From positions 186,001 through 250,000 of the forward strand of contig NZ_ATAO01000206.1 of assembly GCF_000455825.1 (NCBI RefSeq): a DNA stretch of 64,000 nucleotides, in the 5' to 3' direction. The notes below the pieces were generated by a model. That model was not told the origin of the DNA and searched no databases. It worked only from the letters and a program-made list of their open reading frames with translations. Position 1 is the first letter of the stretch, and each line of letters opens with the position of its first letter. The position numbers and the translations under genes are program-made. This document shows, piece after piece, positions 41,053-50,512 of the stretch. Source of the DNA: Microbacterium maritypicum MF109. Lineage in GTDB: Bacteria; Actinomycetota; Actinomycetes; Actinomycetales; Microbacteriaceae.

Positions 41053-41463
41053 ATGAACATCAGCATCCACTACGCATTCCTCCCGCACACCGATGCCGAA
41101 GCGGCCCTCGCGTTCTATCGCGACGCCCTCGGCTTCGAGGTGCGCAACGATGTCGGGTACGACGGCCTGCGGTGGCTCACCGTCGGGCCCGAGGGTCAGC
41201 CGCAGACATCGATCGTGCTGCACCCGCCGGCAACCGATCCGGGCATCACGGACGCCGAGCGTCAGACGATCCTCGAGCTGATCGCCAAGGGCAGCTACGC
41301 GGCCCTCACGCTGGCCAGCGATGACGTCGACGCCCTCTTCGAGCGTCTCGTCGAACGTGGAGCCGATGTCGTGCAGGAGCCCATCGATCAGCCTTACGGT
41401 GTGCGCGACTGCGCGTTCCGCGATCCTGCAGGCAACCTGCTGCGTATCAACCAGGCCGCCTGA
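41053..41463 (+). CDS. VOC-family (glyoxalase/bleomycin-resistance-type) protein
   Basis: A 136-residue protein with two beta-alpha-beta-beta-beta units: [20 protein letters not shown] near the start and [19 protein letters not shown] then [18 protein letters not shown] at the end. The metal-type His and Glu positions are partly replaced, so whether it is an enzyme or a ligand-binding protein is open. GTG 41044 overlaps the AraC stop (GTGA); I use ATG 41053 because homologues I recall begin at this point. The UvrA-like gene follows 30 bp downstream. Confidence 0.85.
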   Translation: MNISIHYAFLPHTDAEAALAFYRDALGFEVRNDVGYDGLRWLTVGPEGQPQTSIVLHPPATDPGITDAERQTILELIAKGSYAALTLASDDVDALFERLVERGADVVQEPIDQPYGVRDCAFRDPAGNLLRINQAA

Positions 41464-41493
41464 CCTTCTCCACCGATCCCACGAAAGACGCCG

Positions 41494-43851
41494 ATGACCA
41501 CGGACGAGCACCCCGCAGACACCCACGACCTGATCCGCGTACAGGGTGCGCGCGAGAACAATCTCAAGGACGTCAGCGTCGATATCCCGAAGCGCCGTCT
41601 GACCGTGTTCACCGGCGTGTCTGGTTCGGGGAAGAGCTCGCTCGTCTTCGACACGATCGCGGCGGAGTCGCGGCGCATGATCGACGAGACCTACAGCGCC
41701 TTCGTCCAGGGGTTCATGCCGTCGGTGCCCCGTCCAGATGTCGACATCCTCGAGGGTCTGACCACGGCGATCATCGTCGACCAGGAGCGTCTGGGAGCGA
41801 ACCCCCGATCGACCGTCGGCACCGTCACCGACGCCAACGCGATGCTCCGCATCCTGTTCAGCAAGCTGGGGCAGCCCTATATCGGCGGACCGACCGCCTT
41901 CTCGTTCAACATCCCGACGCAGAAGGCCAGCGGTGTCATGACAGGCCCGGGTGGAGAGAAGAAGATCGTGAAGGATGCGATCTACCTCGGCGGCATGTGT
42001 CCGCGATGCGAGGGCAGGGGAGCGGTGTCCGACCTCGATCTCGCCCAGATCGTCGACGAGTCGAAGTCTCTCGACGACGGTGCCATCATGGTGCCCGGCT
42101 ACACGGCCGACGGATGGATGGTGAAGGGGTTCTCCCAGTCGGGCTTCTATCCCGCGGATAAGCCGATCTCCCAGTTCACCGACAAGCAGCGACACCTCTT
42201 CCTCTACGGCGAGGTCACGAAGGTGAAGATCTCCGGGATCAACATGACGTACGAGGGTCTCATCCCGAAGATCACGAAGTCGATGCTCTCGAAGGACCTC
42301 GACGCGCTGCAGCCGCACATCCGGGCCTTCGTGGAGCGCGTGGCCACGTTCGCCGTCTGCCCGGAGTGCGATGGGACGCGGCTCACCGAGGGGGCGCGGT
42401 CATCGAAGATCGAGGGTGTGAGCATCGCCGATGCGTGCCGCATGCAGGTGACAGACCTGGCCGATTGGGTCCGGGGACTCGATCTCCCTGGAGCCGGTCC
42501 GCTGCTGCAGGCGCTCAGCGCCAATCTCGACGCCTTCGTGACGCTCGGCCTCGGATACCTCAGTCTGGAGCGTCCGTCGGGCACGTTGTCCGGGGGAGAG
42601 GCGCAGCGCATCAAGATGCTGCGGCACCTCGGCTCATCCCTCACCGACATCACCTACGTGTTCGACGAGCCGACGATCGGTCTGCACCCGCACGACATCC
42701 AGCGCATGAACGGCCTGCTGCTGAAGCTGCGGGACAAAGGCAACACCGTGCTGGTCGTCGAGCACAAACCCGAGACCATCGCGATCGGCGACCACGTCGT
42801 CGACCTGGGGCCTGGTGCGGGCAGCGCCGGTGGTGAGATCTGCTTCGAGGGCACGGTCGAGGGGCTGAAGGCCAGTGGTACCAAGACCGGTGACCACCTC
42901 GAGGATCGGGCCCAGCTCAAGGAGGCAGTGCGCTCCGGAACCGGATCGATCGAAGTGCGCGGGGCCACGGCGAACAACCTCCAGGACGTCGATGTCGACA
43001 TCCCGACGGGGGTCCTCACCGTCGTGACGGGCGTGGCGGGCTCGGGCAAGAGCTCGCTCATCCACGGGTCGGTGTCCAAGCGCGACGGAGTCGTGGCGAT
43101 CGACCAGGCCGCGATCAAGGGCTCCCGGCGAAGCAACCCGGCGACGTACACGGGACTCCTCGAGCCGATCCGCAAGGCTTTCGCGAAGGCGAACGGCGTG
43201 AAGCCGGCTCTGTTCAGCGCGAACTCCGAAGGCGCCTGCCCCTCGTGCAAGGGCGCGGGTGTGATCATCACGGAGCTCGGCTTCATGGACACGATCGAGA
43301 CTCCCTGCGAGGACTGCGGAGGCAAGCGCTTCCAGGCCGGGGTACTGGAGTACAAGCTCGCAGGCAAGGACATCACCGAGGTGCTCGATCTGCCGGTCTC
43401 CGAGGCCCGGGTGTTCTTCAGCGACGGGGAGGCCAAGCTGCCCGCCGCCACGGCGATCCTCGGGCGGATGGAAGACGTGGGACTCGGCTACCTGTCACTC
43501 GGGCAGCCGCTGTCGACGCTGTCCGGTGGCGAACGCCAACGCATCAAGCTCGCGATCCAGATGGGGGAGAAGGGCGACGTCTATGTGCTGGACGAGCCCA
43601 CGACCGGCCTTCACCTCGCCGATGTGGACAAGATCCTGGGACTGCTGGATCGACTCGTGGATGCCGGCAAGACCGTGATCGTGATCGAGCACCATCAGGC
43701 AGTCATGGCGCACGCGGACTGGATCATCGACATCGGGCCGGGAGCCGGACACGACGGTGGCAGGATCGTCTTCGAGGGGACGCCGAGGGATTTGGTATCC
43801 CAAAAATCGACACTCACGGGGGAGCACCTCGCGCAGTACGTCGGAGCGTGA
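41494..43851 (+). CDS. UvrA-like ABC ATPase, short form (UvrA2/DrrC type)
   Basis: A 785-residue protein with two ABC ATPase halves. Walker A motifs are [14 protein letters not shown] and [17 protein letters not shown] signatures [10 protein letters not shown] and [10 protein letters not shown], Walker [11 protein letters not shown] and [10 protein letters not shown], and zinc-binding pairs CPRCEGRG and CEDCGGKR are also present. It is about 150 residues shorter than housekeeping UvrA, as in the DrrC/UvrA2 group, which as I recall lacks the UvrB-binding insertion. It probably binds damaged or drug-modified DNA. With AraC and VOC genes upstream it looks like a drug-tolerance unit. GAAAG precedes ATG 41494. 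Confidence 0.88.
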   Translation: MTTDEHPADTHDLIRVQGARENNLKDVSVDIPKRRLTVFTGVSGSGKSSLVFDTIAAESRRMIDETYSAFVQGFMPSVPRPDVDILEGLTTAIIVDQERLGANPRSTVGTVTDANAMLRILFSKLGQPYIGGPTAFSFNIPTQKASGVMTGPGGEKKIVKDAIYLGGMCPRCEGRGAVSDLDLAQIVDESKSLDDGAIMVPGYTADGWMVKGFSQSGFYPADKPISQFTDKQRHLFLYGEVTKVKISGINMTYEGLIPKITKSMLSKDLDALQPHIRAFVERVATFAVCPECDGTRLTEGARSSKIEGVSIADACRMQVTDLADWVRGLDLPGAGPLLQALSANLDAFVTLGLGYLSLERPSGTLSGGEAQRIKMLRHLGSSLTDITYVFDEPTIGLHPHDIQRMNGLLLKLRDKGNTVLVVEHKPETIAIGDHVVDLGPGAGSAGGEICFEGTVEGLKASGTKTGDHLEDRAQLKEAVRSGTGSIEVRGATANNLQDVDVDIPTGVLTVVTGVAGSGKSSLIHGSVSKRDGVVAIDQAAIKGSRRSNPATYTGLLEPIRKAFAKANGVKPALFSANSEGACPSCKGAGVIITELGFMDTIETPCEDCGGKRFQAGVLEYKLAGKDITEVLDLPVSEARVFFSDGEAKLPAATAILGRMEDVGLGYLSLGQPLSTLSGGERQRIKLAIQMGEKGDVYVLDEPTTGLHLADVDKILGLLDRLVDAGKTVIVIEHHQAVMAHADWIIDIGPGAGHDGGRIVFEGTPRDLVSQKSTLTGEHLAQYVGA

Positions 43852-43853
43852 GA

Positions 43854-43891
43854 ATGGTCGGAGCGCGTGCCCGCGCCCGCACTCCGACCAT
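43854..43891. terminator. Bidirectional terminator-like hairpin
   Basis: ATGGTCGGAG (43854-43863) pairs perfectly over 10 bp with CTCCGACCAT (43882-43891), with an 18-nt G+C-rich loop. It lies between the convergent UvrA-like and methyltransferase genes and touches the stop codon of the latter. No T run follows. Confidence 0.6.
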
Positions 43892-44760
43892 CACGCGTCT
43901 CCGGCGGCTCCGCCTTCGTCGACGCGCGCGATGATCGTGTACGTGCAGGGGATCAGATCCCGCTCGGCTTCGGGCCAGGCGTAGCCGCCGGACACCTCGA
44001 CCATGCGATCGCTGAATCGCCACGGCAGCGTACGACCTTCATCGAAGTGGACGAGCCTGAGCCCTGCACGCAGCAGCGCACCGAGGATCTCGGACAACGG
44101 GTGCGGCCACTCGTAAGTGCGGGCGTGGTCGATACGACCGTCGCCGGCATATGTGCTGTCGTCGTCCCATTGCTGCGCGCGACCGGTCGCGAAGTAGGAA
44201 TAGCGCGTGGTCAAGGTGTCCGCGTCCTCATCCAGCGCGTACAGGGCGGGATGACCGTCGCGGATGAAGAACATCCCGCCCGGACGCAGCAGCTGCACGA
44301 TCTGCGCCGCCCACCGATCCAGGTCGTCGAGCCAGCTGATCGTCCCGATACTCGTGTACACGACATCGAAGTCACCGGTGACTGCAGCCCGTGCATCGAG
44401 CACATCGGTCTGCACCCACGTCGCATCGATACCCAGACGCGCGGCGAGGTCGGTCGCCGCACGGAGCGCAGACGGCGAGAAATCGACGCCGGTCACCGTC
44501 GCACCGGCGCGAGCCAGGGAGACCGTGTCGGTGCCGATGTGGCATTGCAGGTGACAGAGATCGAGGCCGGACAGACCGTCCGCAGGAAGGAACGAGGTCA
44601 TCGTCGCGAGGTCGTCGCGAACGACGTCGCTGAGATGCGCGGGATCGTCGAACGCAGCGAGCCCATAGGCTTCCGTGTGCACCGGGACGCGATCCTCCCA
44701 GTTCTCCTGATTCGCGCGTCGCGCAGATTCCCAGTCGATGTCGACGTTGCTTCCGTTCAC
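43891..44760 (-). CDS. Class I SAM-dependent methyltransferase
   Basis: A 289-residue Rossmann-fold methyltransferase. Motif I is the variant LDLCHLQCHIGTDTVSLARA (near residue 67), followed by VTGVDFSPSALRAA and FDVVYTSIGTISWLDDLDRW and VQLLRPGGMFFIRD. The histidine-containing motif I is seen in one actinobacterial subfamily. The substrate is unknown. GTG 44760 is supported by TAGGCT (minus strand, 44772-44767) 6 nt upstream, a leaderless start. It is divergent from the HIT-protein gene. Confidence 0.86.
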   Translation of the reverse strand: MNGSNVDIDWESARRANQENWEDRVPVHTEAYGLAAFDDPAHLSDVVRDDLATMTSFLPADGLSGLDLCHLQCHIGTDTVSLARAGATVTGVDFSPSALRAATDLAARLGIDATWVQTDVLDARAAVTGDFDVVYTSIGTISWLDDLDRWAAQIVQLLRPGGMFFIRDGHPALYALDEDADTLTTRYSYFATGRAQQWDDDSTYAGDGRIDHARTYEWPHPLSEILGALLRAGLRLVHFDEGRTLPWRFSDRMVEVSGGYAWPEAERDLIPCTYTIIARVDEGGAAGDA

Positions 44761-44806
44761 GAGGCGAGCCTATCGATCACCGCTCTCGGATCGTGAAAGA
44801 AAGCCG

Positions 44807-44820
44807 ATAATGCACATTAT
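44807..44820. promoter_or_regulatory. ATAATG-CA-CATTAT palindrome in a divergent promoter region
   Basis: A 6-bp inverted repeat with a 2-bp centre, strikingly A+T-rich for this chromosome. It sits 47 bp upstream of the methyltransferase start and 30 bp upstream of the HIT start. It may be an operator or simply supply -10-like sequence (CATAAT on the minus strand). Confidence 0.4.
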
Positions 44821-44849
44821 GTCAGCTGAGAAGATCATCAGCGCCACCG

Positions 44850-45383
44850 GTGACAGATGCAGCTCCCGGTACCAGCACTCCCCCGTGCGATGATCGGTGC
44901 GTGCATCCAGCCACCCACGAGCCGCCCGGATATGCGTGTCCGTTCTGCAAATTCCAACAGGGTCTGTACGACCAACTCAGCATGCCGTCCGACGTGGTCG
45001 CCGTCACCGACCGTGCATTCGCTCGGATCGCGCCGAAGTGGTGGCCGGGGAACTCCGGAGCGGTCCTCGTCATCCCGCGGACGCACGTGGAGAACATCTA
45101 CGACCTGTCACCGGAGGACGGCTTCGCGGTGTGGGATCTGACGCAGAGGGTGGCGATCGGCATCCGGTCATCCTACGGATGCGAGGGGACCTCCATCCGG
45201 CAGCACAATGAGCCCGCAGGAGACCAGGACGTCTGGCACCTGCATGTGCATGTGTTCCCCCGCTTTCCGGACGATCGGCTGTACCAACGACACGGAGACG
45301 CGGAGTGGGTGGATCCCGGCCGTCGCGAGACATTCGCGTCGAGACTCAGGGCCGTGCTGGGAATGCCGTTCGCGCTCGATTGA
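44850..45383 (+). CDS. HIT-family (histidine triad) hydrolase
   Basis: A 177-residue protein with the histidine triad WHLHVHVFPR near residue 126, the upstream CPFCKFQQG cysteine pair and PKWWPGNSGAVLVIPRTHVE. HIT proteins cleave nucleotide phosphoramidates or dinucleoside polyphosphates. The start is uncertain: GTG 44850 gives 177 residues, GTG 44901 gives 160 with VHPATHEPPGY at the N-terminus; neither has a strong ribosome-binding site. The P-loop kinase gene follows 44 bp downstream. Confidence 0.85.
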   Translation: MTDAAPGTSTPPCDDRCVHPATHEPPGYACPFCKFQQGLYDQLSMPSDVVAVTDRAFARIAPKWWPGNSGAVLVIPRTHVENIYDLSPEDGFAVWDLTQRVAIGIRSSYGCEGTSIRQHNEPAGDQDVWHLHVHVFPRFPDDRLYQRHGDAEWVDPGRRETFASRLRAVLGMPFALD

Positions 45384-45427
45384 TCGCCGGACTCGACCCG
45401 CCTGGCGGGCGCTGCAAGGATGGTTCG

Positions 45428-45961
45428 ATGACTCTCACGGGCAGTGGCTCCACGCGTCTCGTCATCCTGCGCGGCGATGCCGCATCGGGGAAGACGACGA
45501 CTGCGAGGGCACTGCGACCGGCACTAGGTCAACGGGTCGCCATCATTTCTCAAGACCACTTCCGCCGTGAGCTGCTGCACGACCCCAACCGGTTGAGACG
45601 CTCTCGAGCGGCGAGCATCCTGATCGTCGGCGCCGCCCGGCAGGCGCTGGACCTCGGTTACGACGTCATCCTCGACGGGATCTTCAATCTGCGCGACTAC
45701 GCCGAAGCCTTCGAGAGCTTGTACCTCGACCATCGCGGAACGACAGGAATCTATCAGTTCGACGTCGGCCTCGAAGAGACGATTCGGCGCCATGCCGGAA
45801 GGCCTCTCGCGAACACTTTCGGGGAGGACGAGATCCGCCGATGGCACGACGGGTGGCAACCACTCCCCTGGTTCGATGAGCGACGGGTCGGCCCGGAGAC
45901 GACCACCGATCAACTCGTGACGATGATCCTCGAAGATCTCGGCCACCGCATCGTCGACTAA
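45428..45961 (+). CDS. P-loop ATP-dependent kinase (AAA/zeta-toxin-like fold)
   Basis: A 177-residue protein with the Walker A motif LRGDAASGKTTTARAL near residue 16, the likely catalytic Asp in IISQDHFRREL and a lid region RRHAGRPLANTFGEDEIRRW. It resembles the small kinases of the zeta-toxin/chloramphenicol-phosphotransferase group. No antitoxin gene is adjacent, so it is probably a metabolite or drug kinase. AAGGA lies 8 nt before ATG 45428. Its stop overlaps the convergent GNAT gene by 4 bp. Confidence 0.8.
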   Translation: MTLTGSGSTRLVILRGDAASGKTTTARALRPALGQRVAIISQDHFRRELLHDPNRLRRSRAASILIVGAARQALDLGYDVILDGIFNLRDYAEAFESLYLDHRGTTGIYQFDVGLEETIRRHAGRPLANTFGEDEIRRWHDGWQPLPWFDERRVGPETTTDQLVTMILEDLGHRIVD

Positions 45962-47016
45962 GCCGGTTCCTCAGCCGCCGGATCAGCAATCGGCCACGGT
46001 GACCGGAGTCGGCTGTACACGAGCATGTCCCGGCGCTCATCGCCGATCTTCTGCCACGAATGAAGCAACCCTTCGCGCGCATAGCCCGCCTTCTCAGCAG
46101 TCCGGAGTGAGGGCCCGTTCGTCGGATCGATGTGCAGCTGCAGACGATGCAGATCGGCGAGGTGCCACGCCCATTCCGTGAGGGTTTGCAGCGCGCTGTA
46201 GGCGTATCCCTCGCCGCGTCGCGTGGGTCGGATCCAGTAGCCGACGGTCGCTCGACCCTGGTCCCGGTCACGAAGCCACAGCCCGATCTGCCCCACGCAT
46301 TCTTCGTTCGCCTCGATCGCGAACGAGTAGCCGATACCCTTCGCTGCCCGCTCGTGCTGCCGGACCAGCCACGCGCCGGCGAGCCCGGGATCAGCGACGA
46401 TGGGAACGGTGGTGACGTCGGTGATCGAACGATCGAAGGACGCCTCCAACACGGCATCGATGTCAGATTCCTCGAAAGGTCGGAGAACGATCTCGGGACC
46501 CTGTACCCGCGGAACGCTGAGTCCTGAGGTACCCGCGATCGCTCCGCTGTGCGGATCGACGAGATCACGGCGATAGGTGATCATGGGCTCGCCGCCGAGC
46601 GGGTGCGGGACAGGCTCCGAGACCGCCGCGAAGCCCTCCGATTCGTAGAGCGGGATGGCGGCGTTCCCTCGCCGCACCGCGAGTTCGAGGCTGAAGAAGC
46701 CGGCACCCGTCGAATACTGAATCGCATCGCGCAGCAGGGCACGACCACGTCCCTGCCCGGCGGATGACGGCATCACGGCGATCCGCTCCAACACGGCCGT
46801 CGTCTCGTCGTGTGTCTTCGGCGTGGTGAGAGCGAAACCCGCCAGAGGCTCCCCCGTGAGCGCGAACCGGAGGACATGGCCATCGAACAGCTTTCGCATG
46901 CGATCGGCGATCGAGCGGGAGTCGACATCCCCGTCACGGTGCCGGAGCGCGTGAATCCAGACGTCCACGCATCTCTCGATGTCCTCGGGGATGTCGCCCG
47001 CCACGATGTCCGTCAT
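45958..47016 (-). CDS. Tandem GNAT N-acetyltransferase (two domains)
   Basis: A 352-residue fusion of two GNAT folds. Domain 1 (about 1-160) has the acetyl-CoA loop VMPSSAGQGRGRALLRDAIQ and LYESEGFAAVSE. Domain 2 (about 175-335) is RimJ/RimL-like, with IVLRPFEESDIDAVLEA, GYWIRPTRRGEGYAYSAL and LRTAEKAGYAREGLL. The two halves may acetylate different targets or one may be regulatory; no substrate can be named. Confidence 0.87.
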   Translation of the reverse strand: MTDIVAGDIPEDIERCVDVWIHALRHRDGDVDSRSIADRMRKLFDGHVLRFALTGEPLAGFALTTPKTHDETTAVLERIAVMPSSAGQGRGRALLRDAIQYSTGAGFFSLELAVRRGNAAIPLYESEGFAAVSEPVPHPLGGEPMITYRRDLVDPHSGAIAGTSGLSVPRVQGPEIVLRPFEESDIDAVLEASFDRSITDVTTVPIVADPGLAGAWLVRQHERAAKGIGYSFAIEANEECVGQIGLWLRDRDQGRATVGYWIRPTRRGEGYAYSALQTLTEWAWHLADLHRLQLHIDPTNGPSLRTAEKAGYAREGLLHSWQKIGDERRDMLVYSRLRSPWPIADPAAEEPA

Positions 47017-47063
47017 ACCGGCAATCGTCGCACGCGCGACACCGGCGAAGCCACGGCTGACTC

Positions 47064-47432
47064 CTACTGCGTCGACCAGACTCCGAGCTCCGTGCCCGTC
47101 GGGTCGGCGAAGTGCAGGCGTCGCCCGCCGGGGAACGCGTACGGCTCTTGGAGGATCGTTCCGCCGGCCTTCTCGATAGCCGCCTTCGTGGCGTCGAGGT
47201 CTTCCGAATAGAGCAGTACGAGCGGACCTCCGACGGGACGCGGCTCGTCGGCCAGCATCAGACCGCCGGCTTCGTTGCCGTCGCCTCGTGGCGACACGAT
47301 CCCGGCGTATCCGGGGCCGTAGTCGTTGAAGCTCCAGCCGAAGGCGTCACCGAAAAAGCTCTTCGACGCCTCCAGATCGGTGACGACGAGCTCGACGTAG
47401 TCGAGTGAGTGGTGCAAAGGGGAACTGGTCAT
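47064..47432 (-). CDS. VOC-family protein (glyoxalase-like)
   Basis: A 122-residue protein with one pair of VOC modules: LDYVELVVTDLEASKSFFGD near the start, YSEDLDATKAAIEKAGGTIL and PGGRRLHFADPTGTELGVWS at the end. His in HHSLDYVEL and Glu near the C-terminus could be metal ligands. TACGGT (minus strand) ends 6 nt before ATG 47432, a leaderless start. It is divergent from the MFS gene. Confidence 0.87.
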   Translation of the reverse strand: MTSSPLHHSLDYVELVVTDLEASKSFFGDAFGWSFNDYGPGYAGIVSPRGDGNEAGGLMLADEPRPVGGPLVLLYSEDLDATKAAIEKAGGTILQEPYAFPGGRRLHFADPTGTELGVWSTQ

Positions 47433-47509
47433 GGCGCCACCGTAGCGACCCCGACCGACATCGAGCGGAGGTCGCCGAATGCGCGCCGTCGGAGGAGTAG
47501 CGTTGAGGC

Positions 47510-48835
47510 GTGCCGCAGGTCTCCCCCTCCCCCGTCTCGACACCGGGGTGGAGAGCCTGGGTGATCTGGTCGGTCGGAGTCGCCGCTTACGTGTTGGCCA
47601 TCACGAACCGCACATCGCTCGGCGCTGTCGGCGTCGAAGCGGCCGACCGCTTCCAGGCGGATGCATCGACGCTCGCTCTTTTCGCCGTGGTCCAGCTCGC
47701 CGTGTACGGCGGAATGCAGATCCCGATCGGAGTGCTCCTCGATCGCTTCGGCTCGCGCCCGATCATGACCGTCGGCATGCTGCTGATGGCCGCGGGCCAG
47801 CTGACCATGGCCCTCTCCCCCAGCATCGGCATCGCGATCTTCGCGCGTGTCCTGCTCGGTGCCGGTGATGCCGCTATCTTCCCCGCGGTGCTACGACTCG
47901 TCGCGACCTGGTTTCCCGCCCAACGCGGGCCGCTCATGGTCCAGTTCACCGGCATCATCGGTCAAGCCGGCCAGCTGATCGCCCTGGTCCCGCTGGCCGC
48001 ACTCCTGCACGCCACCAACTGGACCATCACCTTCGGCAGCATCGCGGGCCTCGGTGTGCTGTTCACCATCCTCGTGGCGCTGGTGATTCGCAACCATCCC
48101 GCAGAGCGCGGCGCCGACGTCACGGTGAACACCGATACCGGTGTCGTCCGCGTCGTCACCTCCGCCATAGATACCGGTGTCGGCATACGTGCCGCCTGGG
48201 CACACCCGGGCACGCGGCTGGCCTTCTGGTCGCACTTCACGACCCCGTTCGCGGGTACCGCGTTCGTGCTGCTCTGGGGAATGCCCTTCCTCACCGCGGC
48301 GGAAGGGCTCGACACGGCCCACGCCGCGGGAATCATCTCCGTATATGTCGTGGCCGGCATGCTTCTGGGACCCCTCATCGGCGACCTCTCCCGGCGGCTT
48401 CCGAATCACCGGTCGCTCGCGCTGGTGCTCCCCGCCGTCGGGGTGCAGATGGCAGCGTGGGTCGCTGTCATCGCTGTGCCCGACACCGCGCCCATCTGGC
48501 TCCTCTATGTGCTGGCGATCGGCCTCGCGACCGGAGGGCCCGCCTCCATGATCGCGTTCGACCATGCGCGGACGCACAACCCCACCCACCGTCTGAGCAC
48601 CGCCACCGGTGTGACGAACGCGGGAGGGTTCATCGCCGCGCTCATCGCCATCTTCCTCATCGGCCTCGCACTCGACCTGCAGGGCGCCGGCACTCCCGAG
48701 ACATACTCGCTCGGGGCCTTCCGGATCGCGTTCCTGATGCCGATCCCCCTCTGGATCATCGGCACGGTGTTCATCCTCATCGAACGCAAGCGGACGCGCA
48801 TCCGGATGGGCCTCGATCCGGAACGTCGGCACTGA
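47510..48835 (+). CDS. MFS transporter
   Basis: A 441-residue protein with 12 predicted transmembrane helices and the cytoplasmic loop 2-3 motif GVLLDRFGSRPIMTVG (MFS motif A, here variant). FARVLLGAGDAAIFPAVLRL in helix 4 resembles the anion/nitrate-sialate-type MFS subgroup. The substrate cannot be read from sequence. TAGCGT (47498-47503) ends 6 nt before GTG 47510, a leaderless start. Convergent with the arginase-like gene. Confidence 0.87.
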   Translation: MPQVSPSPVSTPGWRAWVIWSVGVAAYVLAITNRTSLGAVGVEAADRFQADASTLALFAVVQLAVYGGMQIPIGVLLDRFGSRPIMTVGMLLMAAGQLTMALSPSIGIAIFARVLLGAGDAAIFPAVLRLVATWFPAQRGPLMVQFTGIIGQAGQLIALVPLAALLHATNWTITFGSIAGLGVLFTILVALVIRNHPAERGADVTVNTDTGVVRVVTSAIDTGVGIRAAWAHPGTRLAFWSHFTTPFAGTAFVLLWGMPFLTAAEGLDTAHAAGIISVYVVAGMLLGPLIGDLSRRLPNHRSLALVLPAVGVQMAAWVAVIAVPDTAPIWLLYVLAIGLATGGPASMIAFDHARTHNPTHRLSTATGVTNAGGFIAALIAIFLIGLALDLQGAGTPETYSLGAFRIAFLMPIPLWIIGTVFILIERKRTRIRMGLDPERRH

Positions 48836-48842
48836 GCGCACC

Positions 48843-49655
48843 CTATCGGAGCAGGTGCTGCAGCGTCTCCACGATGAGCTCGACGCTGACGCGCTCCGGC
48901 ACCTCATCGTCGCCCGCTTCGAACTCCGCGAGTTCGATCCCCCGGACCGAGTCGGACGGCAGCGCCGCGAAAATCGCCGCCACGTGGTGAGGCAGCAAGC
49001 CGCCTCCGACCCGGTAGGCGGCGGGGATGTACCCGGGTTCGAGCACGTCCCAATCGACGTGGATCCACACGGGACGTCCGGCGACGAGTTCGAGGACGCG
49101 CTCCGGCGTGCTCTCGGAAGGAGCGAGAACGGTGACCCCCGCTTCGGCGAGCAACTCACCCTCAGCGACGTCGATGTCGCGACCGCCGACCACGATCACC
49201 TGCTTCGGATCGATGCCGTCGCCGTGCCCACTGTCCCAGAGTCCGCACGCCGCGGCCAGGACCATACCGCCGAGATAGCCCGAATCCGTCGTATCCGGAG
49301 TGTTGAAGTCGCCGTGTGCGTCGATCCAGAGCACGACGGCGTCGGGATGATGCTCGGCAGCAGTGGGAAGAGTGCCGAGGCTCGCCGCGCAGGTGTTCGT
49401 GATCAGGAGGGGTGTCGCGCCCGTAGAGATGGCGTCGTGCACCGCTGCGCGCAATCCGCTCAGAGTCGCCTCCGCTTCGGGAAGAGCGACGGACCAGTCA
49501 TCGACCAGGCCCGGTGTCGGGGTGCCGACGACGTGCGGTTCGATCTCCAGCAATGCCGAGACCGCGTCACCCACGCGTCGTGCCCCCACGAGCGCTCCGT
49601 CGGTGCGATCGGCCACTCGGCCTTGGGAGACGATGAGCGCGTAGGAAGGTGCCAT
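48843..49655 (-). CDS. Arginase/agmatinase-family (ureohydrolase-fold) protein
   Basis: A 270-residue protein with the binuclear manganese motifs WIDAHGDFNTPDTT (near residue 112) and WIHVDWDVLEPGYIPA (near 195), plus a His in the N-terminal part (NTCAASLG replaces the usual GGxHS). Several ligands fit the ureohydrolase pattern; the changed first motif means the substrate may not be arginine. ATG 49655 begins MAPSYALIVSQGRVADRTDG. It lies 79 bp after the FGE-like gene on the same strand. Confidence 0.85.
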   Translation of the reverse strand: MAPSYALIVSQGRVADRTDGALVGARRVGDAVSALLEIEPHVVGTPTPGLVDDWSVALPEAEATLSGLRAAVHDAISTGATPLLITNTCAASLGTLPTAAEHHPDAVVLWIDAHGDFNTPDTTDSGYLGGMVLAAACGLWDSGHGDGIDPKQVIVVGGRDIDVAEGELLAEAGVTVLAPSESTPERVLELVAGRPVWIHVDWDVLEPGYIPAAYRVGGGLLPHHVAAIFAALPSDSVRGIELAEFEAGDDEVPERVSVELIVETLQHLLR

Positions 49656-49734
49656 GTCCCCAGCTTTCCATCCGCGGGATGACAGGACAAAACGTGGAGT
49701 GATGCGGACACGGCGGCCGCGCGGTACCGGCGTC

Positions 49735-50481
49735 TCAGCTCCGACGAGGCGTCCATCCGGAAGGCAACGGTCCATTCCGGACAGCACGTTCGCGGTCCGC
49801 GCGCGCGGACCAGCCCTGTGCACCGTCGACCGTGTCGAACGCACCCCGCGCCAGTCGGATCCCGACATCGTCATGGTGCATGCGAGGTGCTCCCCCGCGA
49901 CGCACCGATGCGCGCACGCTCCACGCGTCGTCGGCGAACCCGCCGCCGCGGAAGACGCGGTAGTCGTCATAACGGGCGGGATCCAACAGGTCCCAGCACC
50001 ACTCCCAGACGTTGCCGAGCGTGTCGAAGAGACCGTTGAGGTTCGGCAGCTTGCCGCCGATGTCCTGCGGAGAAGACACCCCGTCCGCACTCGTCCATGC
50101 CGCATCGGCAAGAGGCGCATAGTGCGGACCTGTCGACCCGGCGCGGCAGGCGAACTCCCACTCCGCTTCGGTGGGGAGCCGGTACCCGTCGGCGGTCGTG
50201 TCCCAGGTCACCTCCTCGCCATCGAACAGATAGACCCGATCCAGGCCCTCCCATTCGGATGCGGCGTTGCAGAAGTGGATCGCGCGCAACCAACTGAGGT
50301 CGGCGGCGGGGCGACGCGGGTGGCGCACCGGGATGCCCAGCACCTCGGTGAGCTGCTCCTCCGTCACCGGATACACACCGATCCGGAACGGCTCGAGTGT
50401 CACATCACGCCGCTCGTCACGACGCGCATCGTGCAGCGTCAGGACACCGGCGGGTATACGCGCCAATTCGAAGTCGCTCAC
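49735..50481 (-). CDS. Formylglycine-generating-enzyme-like (SUMF1) protein lacking the catalytic cysteines
   Basis: A 248-residue SUMF1-fold protein: IPAGVLTLH near the start, YPVTEEQLTEVLG, RLPTEAEWEFACRAGSTG, GNVWEWCWD and VFRGGGFADDAWSVRAS. In active formylglycine-generating enzymes two cysteines lie after the GGS/GGG block and the chain ends near GFRC. Here the region ends GAPRMHHDDVGIRLARG with no cysteine, so it is probably not a sulfatase activator. GTG 50481 follows GGGGGAT. No sulfatase gene is nearby. It lies 31 bp after the SGNH hydrolase gene. Confidence 0.82.
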   Translation of the reverse strand: MSDFELARIPAGVLTLHDARRDERRDVTLEPFRIGVYPVTEEQLTEVLGIPVRHPRRPAADLSWLRAIHFCNAASEWEGLDRVYLFDGEEVTWDTTADGYRLPTEAEWEFACRAGSTGPHYAPLADAAWTSADGVSSPQDIGGKLPNLNGLFDTLGNVWEWCWDLLDPARYDDYRVFRGGGFADDAWSVRASVRRGGAPRMHHDDVGIRLARGAFDTVDGAQGWSARADRERAVRNGPLPSGWTPRRS

Positions 50482-50512
50482 CGATCCCCCGCAACCGAGG
50501 AACCGCTTCGCA

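Noticed and set aside
45428..45961. Zeta-type toxin of a toxin-antitoxin pair
   Set aside because: No small antitoxin gene lies immediately up- or downstream; neighbours are HIT and GNAT genes.
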